DNA of 5,879 bases from Bacteroidales bacterium (GCA_017548805.1 JAFYZE010000196.1:1-5879); one strand, 5' to 3'; shown: positions 1 through 5,792, counted from the stretch's first letter. Numbers and translations are program-made. Notes: generated from the letters alone by a model not told the origin.

Positions 1-2
1 AC

Positions 3-65
3 CTCGCCGCCCTCTGGCCCCTCGTCGACTGGGCCGTTGTCAGCGCCCGGTACGAAGCGCGATGA
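3..65 (+). CDS. Possible C-terminal tail of a gene entering from the left edge
   Basis: A reading frame is open from the window edge to a TGA at 63-65 and encodes LAALWPLVDWAV followed by SARYEAR. The same peptide pattern (PLVDWAV, then a three-residue gap, then RY) recurs at 1902-1937 ahead of a TAG at 1944-1946. Several codons differ between the copies only in the third base (CTT/CTC, GTA/GTC, GTA/GTT), which is what protein-level constraint would produce. I do not recognise the protein, and only about 20 residues are visible. The stretch is also part of a repeated element with inverted repeats, so the frame could be accidental. Low confidence as a gene. Confidence 0.22.
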   Translation, partial: LAALWPLVDWAVVSARYEAR

Positions 66-101
66 CCGGCGCCTCCGCAGCGGCTAGCTCCGCCCGGCCC
101 G
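10..101 (+). repeat. GC-rich composite repeat, copy A (nested inverted repeats)
   Basis: This segment shares blocks with 1894-1960: CCCTCTG (10-16), GACTGGGCCGT (27-37) and a 24-base identical block at 78-101 beginning CAGCGGCTAGC. An outer inverted repeat pairs GGGCCG (31-36) with CGGCCC (95-100). Inside it, GTCAGCGC (39-46) can pair with GCGC (57-60) and TGAC (63-66) with a two-base bulge. The inner sequence differs from copy B, yet both copies can form an inner hairpin. The element is followed by a GTGCTC tandem array, as in copy B. Its function is unknown; a structured RNA, a terminator-like element or a short mobile repeat are all possible. Confidence 0.6.
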
Positions 102-146
102 GCCCGCCGTGCCACCCAGCCCGCCCCGCCGCGTAGCATCACCCCG

Positions 147-326
147 GTGCTCGAAAACGGCCAAATCAAGCACCGACGGCACCAAAACAGAGCCCCGGTG
201 CTCGGAAGTGACCAAAACGAGCACCGACGGCCCCAAAACAAAGCTCCCGTGCTCAGAAGTGACCAAAACGAGCACCAATGGCCCCAAAACCGAGCTCCCG
301 TGCTCAGAAGTGACCAAATCAAGCAC
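147..326 (+). repeat. Tandem array of four 51-bp units, each with a GTGCTC/GAGCAC inverted repeat
   Basis: Four copies begin at 147, 198, 249 and 300, giving an exact 51-bp period. Each has a 27-base core running from GTGCTC to GAGCAC (units 2 and 3) or AAGCAC (units 1 and 4). The 6-bp arms, or 5-bp in the AAGCAC variants, flank a 15-base middle reading roughly gaAgtGacCAAAaC. A 24-base linker rich in C and A, containing CGACGGCCCCAAAAC in its best-conserved form, separates the cores. Because 51 is a multiple of three, several frames stay open on both strands as 17-residue repeats; these are unlikely to be proteins. The array ends about 80 bases before the toxin operon's operator. A two-unit version is at 1978-2054. 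Confidence 0.85.
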
Positions 327-357
327 GCTCCGGTTAAATACCTAAAAAACTTGAACC

Positions 358-477
358 ATGAAAAAAGAGAACAGTGACCCTCCCAAAGAGAGAGAAACAC
401 ATAAATCCAACTTTATCGTTGGATATTTGGGAAATTCGTTGTATTATTGCAAAGATAATACACGGAAGATATGGTGA
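358..477 (+). CDS. Short ORF upstream of and overlapping the toxin start (39 aa, doubtful)
   Basis: An ATG at 358 opens a 39-codon frame beginning MKKENSDPPKERETHK and containing FIVGYLGNSLYYC. It ends in the TGA at 475-477, so it overlaps the toxin start as ATGGTGA. This overlap is typical of translational coupling and could make it a leader peptide. Against this, the ORF spans the AT-rich region holding the candidate operator and promoter, and transcription from that promoter would begin downstream of its start. It matches no family I recognise. It is more likely a chance ORF, but the overlap is worth recording. Confidence 0.2.
   Translation: MKKENSDPPKERETHKSNFIVGYLGNSLYYCKDNTRKIW
405..424 (+). 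promoter_or_regulatory. Candidate operator of the toxin-antitoxin operon
   Basis: ATCCAAC (405-411) and GTTGGAT (418-424) form a perfect 7-bp inverted repeat around the six bases TTTATC. It lies 47 bases upstream of the toxin ATG. MqsA-type antitoxins are known to repress their own operons by binding palindromes of the AACCT/AGGTT type with their helix-turn-helix domain, and this site has the same form (AAC, short AT-rich spacer, GTT). The right arm overlaps the likely -33 promoter element, which fits repression by steric block. The binding role is inferred. Confidence 0.5.
419..449 (+). promoter_or_regulatory. Candidate Bacteroidales-type promoter for the toxin-antitoxin operon
   Basis: TTG (419-421) and TATTATTG (442-449) are 20 bases apart. 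The Bacteroidales sigma factor typically uses a TTTG/TTG -33 box and a TAnnTTTG -7 box about 19-21 bases apart; the second box here has one mismatch (A for T). Transcription would start around 456, leaving a leader of roughly 15 bases before the ATG at 471. The -33 box lies inside the right arm of the inverted repeat. This is motif-based and untested. Confidence 0.4.
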
Positions 478-824
478 CGAATGAAGAGGTCAAGAGGTTC
501 CTGGAACAGTTCAATACTAAGGTGCAGGTGTTCGGCATCATTTTCAGGGATGACAGAGGGAAGAACAAGGAAGCATTGCAGCAGTTGGACATTACGCCTT
601 TGCAGCGTGAGTTTATTGTAAGGAACCTTGAGGTGCAGGATTATGTTGAGGGACCTCTGATCGACGAGCTTAACAAAGAGAGGGAGATGTGGGTGTTCGG
701 CAAGGATGTCAAAGGCCGCGAGGTTTACATCAAGATCACCCTGGGATATCAGAACGGACAGACGATTTGCATTTCTTTCCATATAGCAGAGCATCCCATG
801 ATATATCCGTTCAAAACCATATAG
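471..824 (+). CDS. Type II toxin-antitoxin system toxin, MqsR-like
   Basis: The product is 117 residues and is probably a small mRNA-cleaving toxin (RelE-like ribonuclease fold) of the MqsR family. The C-terminal half carries the recognisable part: MWVFGKDVKGREVYIKIT at residues 73-90, followed by ICISFH at 99-104. This parallels the IW...GQVYLKIT...LIVSF segment of E. coli MqsR. Tyr86 and Lys88 lie in the strand where that family has active-site residues. E. coli MqsR is about 98 residues, so this one is slightly longer, with an extra C-terminal tail. The ATG at 471 is the only in-frame start because a TAA lies at 456-458; GGAAG at 464-468 is too close to be a normal ribosome site. The antitoxin begins two bases after the stop codon, and toxin-first order is also that of mqsRA. 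Family assignment rests on recalled motifs plus context. Confidence 0.75.
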   Translation: MVTNEEVKRFLEQFNTKVQVFGIIFRDDRGKNKEALQQLDITPLQREFIVRNLEVQDYVEGPLIDELNKEREMWVFGKDVKGREVYIKITLGYQNGQTICISFHIAEHPMIYPFKTI

Positions 825-826
825 TC

Positions 827-1822
827 ATGACAGCGAACAGTCCATACACAGGCAAGCCCATGCGTGTCATTTATGACAATGACACCTGGGAGTTCCGTGG
901 GGAGAAGTATCCCTACGTCCACATTGCTTTCCGTGATGATGAGAGTGGCGAGCAGTTTACGACGACGGAGAGCGACACCATCGGCTACGAGCAGGTCACA
1001 AACCAGTACCGCGCCAAATACGGAGTCCCTTACACGGACGAGATCATAGCCCTGCGCGAGCGTTATGGGCTCAGCGCCGCCAAGATGTCCGTCATCCTCG
1101 GTTTCGGAGTCAACCAGTATCGGCTGTATGAGATGGGCGAGGTCCCGAGCGAGAGCAACGGCAAGATGATCCGCAGCGCGATGAACCCTCGCGTTTTCCT
1201 CGACCTGGTGCACAGCTCGCGCCATCAGCTTACGGACAAGGAGTTCGCGAAGATCACTGCCCGCGCAGAAGAAGTGATAAAGGATGCCGGTGCGTGGCGT
1301 GACGAGCAGCGTGCGGTAGCACAGCTTTTCCGCAGCGGCCGCGGGATTGAGAACGGCTTCGCGCCCCAATCCACAGTCCGCATTAAAAACCTGCTTCTCT
1401 ATCTCCTGAACAACATGGGGGAAATCTTCCAGACCAAGATGAACAAGGTGTTGTTCTACATTGATTTCCTCTCATACCGCGAGCGCGGAATGGCCATCTC
1501 CGGCCTTGCCTACAACGCCATCGAATTCGGCCCGGTACCTCAGCGCTGGGACAGGGTCTACAGCGCATTCGACGAGATAGTCCCCGAGCCCAGGATGGTG
1601 AAAGAACAGGAAAGCATCGCCCTGACATCCAACGCCGAGGCCGACATGAGCTGTTTCACGGAGAAAGAAATGGCCATCATCGATACCGTTTGCAAGAATA
1701 CGAAACGCCTTACCGCGCACGGCATCTCCGAACTCAGCCATAGCGAACCTGCCTGGCAGAACCACCTGCACCAAATAGGCACCATCCCCTTTGCTGATGC
1801 GTTCAGTCTGGTGGCGATGTAA
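827..1822 (+). CDS. Antitoxin: MqsA-like HTH domain fused to a Panacea (DUF4065/SocA-like) domain
   Basis: The product is 331 residues and should neutralise the toxin encoded just upstream and repress the operon. The ATG at 827, two bases after the toxin stop, gives a natural N-terminus (MTANSPYTGKPM). The open frame extends back to 689, but only inside the toxin gene. Residues 1-50 resemble the MqsA N-terminal region (WEFRGEKY, GEQFTTTESD), yet the zinc-finger cysteines of E. coli MqsA are absent: SPYTGKPM stands where CPxC would be, and only Cys276 and Cys289 occur in the protein. Residues 70-115 fit the MqsA helix-turn-helix (IIALRERYGLSAAKMSVI, then FGVNQYRLYEMGEVPS). Residues about 185-315 fit the Panacea domain (IKNLLLYLLN, TKMNKVLFYIDFLSYRERG, YNAIEFGPVPQRW), known as an antitoxin module that pairs with many unrelated toxins. 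The linker at 120-180 is charged and helical in character. Confidence 0.8.
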   Translation: MTANSPYTGKPMRVIYDNDTWEFRGEKYPYVHIAFRDDESGEQFTTTESDTIGYEQVTNQYRAKYGVPYTDEIIALRERYGLSAAKMSVILGFGVNQYRLYEMGEVPSESNGKMIRSAMNPRVFLDLVHSSRHQLTDKEFAKITARAEEVIKDAGAWRDEQRAVAQLFRSGRGIENGFAPQSTVRIKNLLLYLLNNMGEIFQTKMNKVLFYIDFLSYRERGMAISGLAYNAIEFGPVPQRWDRVYSAFDEIVPEPRMVKEQESIALTSNAEADMSCFTEKEMAIIDTVCKNTKRLTAHGISELSHSEPAWQNHLHQIGTIPFADAFSLVAM

Positions 1823-1893
1823 ATTGATCTTTGTTGTAGTAGCTAACGATTTGATAATAAACGGTTTCTATTCTTTTAGTGCTGCTATTCCTG

Positions 1894-1960
1894 CCCTCTG
1901 TCCCCTTGTAGACTGGGCCGTACTGGAGAGCCGCTACAGCGGCTAGCTCCGCCCGGCCCG
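1894..1960 (+). repeat. GC-rich composite repeat, copy B (nested inverted repeats)
   Basis: This is the second copy of the element at 10-101, in the same orientation and about 25 bases shorter in the middle. The outer arms are GGGCCG (1915-1920) and CGGCCC (1954-1959). The inner arms are AGCCGC (1929-1934) and GCGGCT (1939-1944) around a four-base loop. The block 1937-1960 is identical to 78-101. A frame running from an ATG at 1797, inside the antitoxin's 3' end, to the TAG at 1944-1946 contains ALCPLVDWAVLESRYSG, which matches the peptide in copy A. The stretch before it (1823-1893) is AT-rich and has no clear terminator. The paired structure might end transcription of the antitoxin operon, but no run of T follows. 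Confidence 0.6.
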
Positions 1961-1977
1961 ACGGGTAGGTAAGCCCG

Positions 1978-2054
1978 GTGCTCAAAAGTGGTCAAAACGA
2001 GCACCAAACGCCTAAAGACCAAGTCCGGTGCTCGAAATCGGCAAGATCAAGCAC
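1978..2054 (+). repeat. Two-unit GTGCTC/GAGCAC hairpin array
   Basis: Two 27-base cores at 1978-2004 and 2028-2054 repeat with a 50-bp period. They match the units at 147-326: GTGCTC, a 15-base middle, then GAGCAC in the first unit and AAGCAC in the last. The last unit in each array ends ATCAAGCAC, so the terminal variant appears to be conserved. The linker (CAAACGCCTAAAGACCAAGTCCG) has diverged from that of the first array. The array ends about 100 bases before the dehydratase gene; the remaining leader (2055-2156) is A-rich and shows no convincing promoter or ribosome site. Confidence 0.75.
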
Positions 2055-2156
2055 ACCGTGAAACGGGTGAAGAAAGACACATCGAAGGATTGATTAGAAT
2101 ATAACCAAAAACAATATACACCCGAAATAATAACCTAAATCAATAAAAGCAATTCT

Positions 2157-4112
2157 ATGAGTAACACCAAGACGAGTCAGGGCCGGTTGAGCAGGTTGAT
2201 GCCGGAGAGGCTCAAGAGGTACATGTACGAGTACCTCGACACGAGGGTCGTGTTCTTCATCGACCTGGCGTTGTCGTGCCTTTCCTCGGTCCTCGTCCTA
2301 TTTCTCATCACTCTTTTCGCCAACAGCAAGAGCGCCTATCAGGGACACTTTGTCCTGTGGTGGCTCGTCGGGGCCGCAATAGCGAGCCTGGCGGCCTTGC
2401 TGCTTTTCCAGAACTACAAGGTCGTCATCAGGCATTCCCAGCTCCGCGACCTGGTCAACATTTTCTGGATATCGATCCTGAAGGTCGTCCTCATGTTCGT
2501 GGTGCTCGCCATCGTGAGGAAAATTGTCAACCCCAGCACCGTGCTGCTCGGCCTGTTGATCGATTTCCTGCTGACTTCATTCCTGCTCATCGCGCTCAGG
2601 CTCTCGATGATCTTCGTGTATGACAGGTACAAGAGCCAGCTGAAAGCACAGCACAGCCTCCAGCGCGTCCTCGTGTACGGCATCACCGAGAAGTCCGTCG
2701 CCACCGTCTCGCGCCTCAAGGATTCGCCGCACTATCAGGTGGTGGGATTCCTCGTCCCTCACGCCCTGACCGCCGAGTACAAGGTCAATGAAACGCGTGT
2801 CTACGGCTACGAAAGCGAGAACAAGCTCAAGGAGCTCGTCGACCGCTTCACGCTCGACTGCATCCTTTTCGCCACCGAGGCCGAGGCCAAGACTGAAAAG
2901 GACGGCCTCGTCCGCTTCTGTTCCGACAACGGCCTCAAGGTCCTCCTCGCGCCGACCATCGACGAGGTCGTCGGCGGCCGCATCATGAAGAACAAGGTCC
3001 GCGCCGTCAGGATCGAGGACCTTCTCGGCCGCGAGGAGATCCGCCTCAACGTCGACGAGATCAAGGCCGAATGCGAAGGCAAGGTCATCATGGTGACCGG
3101 CGCGGCCGGCTCCATCGGCAGCGAGCTCTGCCGCCAGCTGGCCGCATTCGGCATCAAGAAACTCATTCTCTACGACAATGCGGAGACCCCAATGCACAAC
3201 ATCCGCCTGGAGTTGGAAGGCCGCTTCCCGCAGCTTGACTTCGTCCCGGTGATCGGCGACGTGCGCCAGATGCCGCGGCTGGACTATGTCTTCCGCAAGT
3301 GGCACCCGCAGATAGTCTTCCACGCCGCGGCGTACAAACACGTCCCCCTGATGGAGGAGAACCCCTGCGAGGCCGTCCTCGTCAATGTCCACGGCTCCCG
3401 CAACGTCGCCGACAAATGCATCGAGTACGGCGTCGAGAAGATGGTCATGATCTCCACCGACAAGGCCGTCAATCCCACCAACATCATGGGCTGTACCAAG
3501 CGTCTCGCAGAGATCTACGTGCAGTCCCTCGGCCTCGCCCTTGAGGCCGGCAAGGTCCAGGGCAAGACCAAGTTCGTCACCACGCGCTTCGGCAATGTCC
3601 TCGGCTCCAACGGCTCCGTCATCCCGCGTTTCCGCGAGCAGATCGAGAAAGGCGGCCCCGTCACGGTCACCGACCCCCGCATCACCCGCTATTTCATGAC
3701 CATTCCCGAGGCCTGCCGCCTCGTCATGGAAGCCATGGCCCTGTCCAAGGGCAACCAGATATTCGCCTTCGACATGGGCGAATCCGTCAAGATTGACGAC
3801 CTTGCCAGGAAGATGATCTCGCTGGCCGGCCTCAAGGTCGGCAAGGACATCGAGATCGAGTACACCGGACTCCGTCCGGGCGAGAAACTCTACGAGGAAG
3901 TCCTCTCCAACGCCGAGAATACCGAGCCAACCTCCCACGACCGTATCCGCATCGCCCGCGTACGCCAGTACGAATACGCGGATGCCAAGGACGTCGTGGA
4001 CAAGCTCGAGACCCTGTCCCGCGACGTCGAGATTCCCGACATGGTCATGCTCATGAAGAAGACCGTCCCGGAGTTCAAGAGCGAGAACTCGAAGTTCTGC
4101 ATGTATGATTAA
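2157..4112 (+). CDS. capD: Membrane-anchored UDP-GlcNAc 4,6-dehydratase, PglF/WbpM/CapD type
   Basis: The 651-residue product has the normal length and layout of the large membrane-bound nucleotide-sugar dehydratases. Such enzymes convert UDP-GlcNAc to UDP-2-acetamido-4-keto-2,6-dideoxyglucose, the precursor of QuiNAc, D-FucNAc or bacillosamine for surface glycans. Four hydrophobic segments lie at about residues 31-55, 64-86, 101-122 and 128-154. A first nucleotide-binding-like domain follows at about 168-290. The catalytic SDR domain starts near 308 with the NAD-binding GAAGSIG (315-321), then FHAAAYKHVP (388-397), STDK (433-436) and IMGCTKR (443-449). Met444 replaces the usual tyrosine of the YxxxK pair with Lys448, as known for WbpM-type enzymes. 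LRPGEKLYEE at 572-581 is another family hallmark. The ATG at 2157 lacks a Shine-Dalgarno sequence and follows an A-rich leader. capE begins 18 bases after the stop, so the two are probably co-transcribed. The sequence shows the family, not the exact sugar product. Confidence 0.9.
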   Translation: MSNTKTSQGRLSRLMPERLKRYMYEYLDTRVVFFIDLALSCLSSVLVLFLITLFANSKSAYQGHFVLWWLVGAAIASLAALLLFQNYKVVIRHSQLRDLVNIFWISILKVVLMFVVLAIVRKIVNPSTVLLGLLIDFLLTSFLLIALRLSMIFVYDRYKSQLKAQHSLQRVLVYGITEKSVATVSRLKDSPHYQVVGFLVPHALTAEYKVNETRVYGYESENKLKELVDRFTLDCILFATEAEAKTEKDGLVRFCSDNGLKVLLAPTIDEVVGGRIMKNKVRAVRIEDLLGREEIRLNVDEIKAECEGKVIMVTGAAGSIGSELCRQLAAFGIKKLILYDNAETPMHNIRLELEGRFPQLDFVPVIGDVRQMPRLDYVFRKWHPQIVFHAAAYKHVPLMEENPCEAVLVNVHGSRNVADKCIEYGVEKMVMISTDKAVNPTNIMGCTKRLAEIYVQSLGLALEAGKVQGKTKFVTTRFGNVLGSNGSVIPRFREQIEKGGPVTVTDPRITRYFMTIPEACRLVMEAMALSKGNQIFAFDMGESVKIDDLARKMISLAGLKVGKDIEIEYTGLRPGEKLYEEVLSNAENTEPTSHDRIRIARVRQYEYADAKDVVDKLETLSRDVEIPDMVMLMKKTVPEFKSENSKFCMYD

Positions 4113-4130
4113 TCAGCAATAAGAGATATT

Positions 4131-5165
4131 ATGTCCATCTTCAAAGACAGAACACTCATGATCACCGGAGGAACCGGTTCCTTCGGCAACGCCGTCCTCA
4201 AGCGTTTCCTCACGACAGACATCAAGGAGATCCGCATCTTCTCGCGCGACGAGAAGAAGCAGGACGACATGCGCCATGAGTACCAGGCCAATTATCCGGA
4301 GGTCGCGAACAAGATCAAGTTCTACATCGGCGACGTGCGCAACAAGTCCACGCTCAAGAGCGCCGTGCGCGGCGTGGACTACATCTTCCACGCCGCCGCA
4401 CTCAAGCAGGTACCTAGCTGCGAGTTTTTCCCGATGGAGGCCGTCAAAACCAATGTCATCGGTACGGACAACGTCCTTGACGCCGCCATCGACGCCGGCG
4501 TCAAGTGCGTCATCTGCCTTTCCACCGACAAGGCCGCCTATCCCATCAACGCCATGGGCATCAGCAAGGCCCTCGAGGAGAAGGTCGCCGTCGCGAAGAG
4601 CCGCAACTCCCTCGGCACCAAGATCTGCTGCACGCGCTACGGCAACGTCATGTGCTCGCGCGGCAGCGTCATCCCCCTCTGGATCGACCAGATCCGCGCC
4701 GGGCAGCCCATCACCCTCACCGAGCCGAGCATGACGCGTTTCATTATGAGCCTGGACGAGGCCGTTGACCTCGTGCTCTTCGCCTTCGAACATGGCCAGA
4801 ACGGCGACATCCTCGTCCAGAAAGCCCCGGCCTGCACCATCCAGACCCAGGCCGAGGCTGTCTGCGAGCTCTTCGGCGGAAAGAAGGAAGACATCAAGGT
4901 CATCGGCATTCGCCACGGAGAAAAGATGTACGAAACTCTCCTCACCAAGGAAGAATGCGCAAAGGCCGAGGACCTCGGCAACTTCTTCCGCGTCCCCGCC
5001 GACAACCGCACCCTCAACTACGATAAATACTTCACCGAAGGCAACGTCAAAGCCGTCGCCATCGACGAGTTCAACTCCAACAACACCCGCCGCCTCAATC
5101 TCGAGGAAACAAAGGATAAGATTGCGAGTCTGGAATATATCCAGAATGAGTTGAAAAGAGTTTGA
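4131..5165 (+). CDS. capE: UDP-GlcNAc 4,6-dehydratase/5-epimerase, CapE/WbjB/FnlA type
   Basis: The 344-residue soluble enzyme matches Staphylococcus CapE closely in recalled sequence and length. CapE-type enzymes catalyse the first step towards UDP-N-acetyl-L-fucosamine, combining 4,6-dehydration of UDP-GlcNAc with inversion at C5. Visible landmarks are the NAD-binding GGTGSFGNAV (13-22), IFSRDEKKQDDMRHEY (36-51), FHAAALKQVPSCEFFP (86-101), CLSTDKAAYPINAMGISK (129-146) and RHGEKMYETLLTKEE (261-275). Met142 stands in the tyrosine position before Lys146, as in characterised members of the family. AAGAGA lies seven bases before the ATG and may be a weak ribosome site. The partners CapF and CapG, needed to finish UDP-L-FucNAc, are not in the window; the next DNA is a low-coding stretch. 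No terminator hairpin is seen after the stop codon. Confidence 0.92.
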   Translation: MSIFKDRTLMITGGTGSFGNAVLKRFLTTDIKEIRIFSRDEKKQDDMRHEYQANYPEVANKIKFYIGDVRNKSTLKSAVRGVDYIFHAAALKQVPSCEFFPMEAVKTNVIGTDNVLDAAIDAGVKCVICLSTDKAAYPINAMGISKALEEKVAVAKSRNSLGTKICCTRYGNVMCSRGSVIPLWIDQIRAGQPITLTEPSMTRFIMSLDEAVDLVLFAFEHGQNGDILVQKAPACTIQTQAEAVCELFGGKKEDIKVIGIRHGEKMYETLLTKEECAKAEDLGNFFRVPADNRTLNYDKYFTEGNVKAVAIDEFNSNNTRRLNLEETKDKIASLEYIQNELKRV

Positions 5166-5583
5166 TGGTTTTTATTCTTTCCTGGAGTTGACAGAACAGA
5201 AAGCTATAGTTTGAAGAGGGAGCATTTATGTTTGGCGCGTAATGTGCCGGTGATTAGGAATGAGGGGAAGGATTAAAGTCCTCGTGCCGAAAATGATAGG
5301 ATGGAACTATGGCTATCACTGGAAATCAATCAATTGTGCGCTATAGCGTCTGCACAGAAGGTTTTAAGCAGAAGGATATAGATAATACGCGAATGCTGAC
5401 TTAAGGGGGTACTCTGGAAAAATGGAAGAAGGAAGAAGGGTACGCAAGTTTGTATGGAGTACTCTGTGAGGCACTTGATAGGAATCGTGTTTCATGATAG
5501 TATCTCGTGGAAGATTTGAGTTATCTCATCATACGCTACTCCGCAGGACCTATACCGGACACTAACGATTTAATACTGTATAT
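5166..5583 (+). other. Gene-poor, AT-richer stretch with short peptide-like fragments
   Basis: No convincing gene is present here. Base composition shifts from the GC-rich, C-ending codons of capE to mixed, AT-richer DNA. Directly after the capE TGA the same frame stays open for 36 codons to a TAA at 5274-5276 and reads, in part, YSLKREHLCLARNVPVIRNE, which has a protein-like composition. An ATG at 5309 opens a 31-codon frame ending at a TAA at 5402; past that stop the frame reads LEKWKKEEGYASLYGVLCEALDRN before a TGA at 5495. These pieces may be remnants of genes lost from the polysaccharide locus, but I recognise no family with confidence. No tRNA or clear terminator was seen. Confidence 0.4.
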
Positions 5584-5760
5584 ATGATTAGGTTTATTCA
5601 AATACTTAAAAATGTGTCATGGTGGCAAGTCGTATATTATTTACAGTATACAAGATATAGGCATCGATTACCTAGTATTAAGAACCCAAGAGACTATTCT
5701 GAGTTTATATTTCGAGATAACTTGCTTCAAAAGCATAATGGAGAATCCGCACTAAATTGA
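5584..5760 (+). pseudogene. 5' fragment of a probable polysaccharide-locus gene, cut by an insertion sequence
   Basis: The ATG at 5584 starts a frame of 58 codons whose stop, TGA at 5758-5760, lies inside the insertion-sequence repeat. About 52 residues precede the likely junction near 5739. The peptide has an aromatic, basic N-terminus (MIRFIQILKNVSWWQVVYYL) followed by RHRLPSIKNPRDYSEFIFRD. The NPRDYSEFIF stretch faintly recalls the NPKTFNEKL region near the start of TupA-like ATP-grasp proteins found in Bacteroidales glycan loci; this is only a guess. The real product would be longer, with its remainder displaced or lost. It may be a decayed glycan-assembly gene downstream of capE. Confidence 0.45.
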
Positions 5761-5792
5761 CCCCCTCTATCCGCACCTAATTGACCCCCTTT
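5745..5792 (+). repeat. Two 24-bp tandem repeats inside the insertion-sequence end
   Basis: The copies at 5745-5768 and 5769-5792 agree at 21 of 24 positions. Both read ATCCGCAC, then AATTGACCCCCT. They are likely transposase-binding sites of the IS21-like end. The first copy supplies the TGA that closes the interrupted frame. Confidence 0.8.

Noticed and set aside
147..326. CRISPR array
   Set aside because: The would-be spacers are themselves near-identical repeats, there are only four units, and no cas gene is present.
84..377. Repeat-containing ORFs on both strands across the 51-bp array
   Set aside because: A 51-bp period keeps several frames open at once. The 17-residue repeats appear on both strands and in two plus frames, so no single frame is favoured.
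689..826. Extended N-terminus for the antitoxin
   Set aside because: This part overlaps the toxin gene in another frame and has no family resemblance. The ATG at 827 gives the expected MqsA-like start right after the toxin stop.
1..2054. Integron cassette with attC sites
   Set aside because: No paired core sites of the RYYYAAC/GTTRRRY type are seen at the ends of the repeats, and no integrase is in the window.
147..2054. Invertible promoter ends of the kind used in Bacteroides capsule phase variation
   Set aside because: The two arrays are in the same orientation, so recombination between them would delete rather than invert. The arms within each unit are only about 6 bp and too close together.
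2577..3938. 453-codon open frame on the minus strand
   Set aside because: It lies entirely within the well-supported membrane dehydratase gene. Strongly C-ending codons in that gene leave the opposite strand open, and the translation is a low-complexity mix of D, E, A, L and V.
4113..4916. 267-codon open frame on the minus strand
   Set aside because: It is a shadow of capE arising from the same codon bias, with no recognisable motif.
1843..5571. CTAACGATTT shared between 1843-1852 and 5562-5571 as a possible attachment site
   Set aside because: A ten-base match is expected by chance several times in a window of this size, and the flanks diverge quickly.
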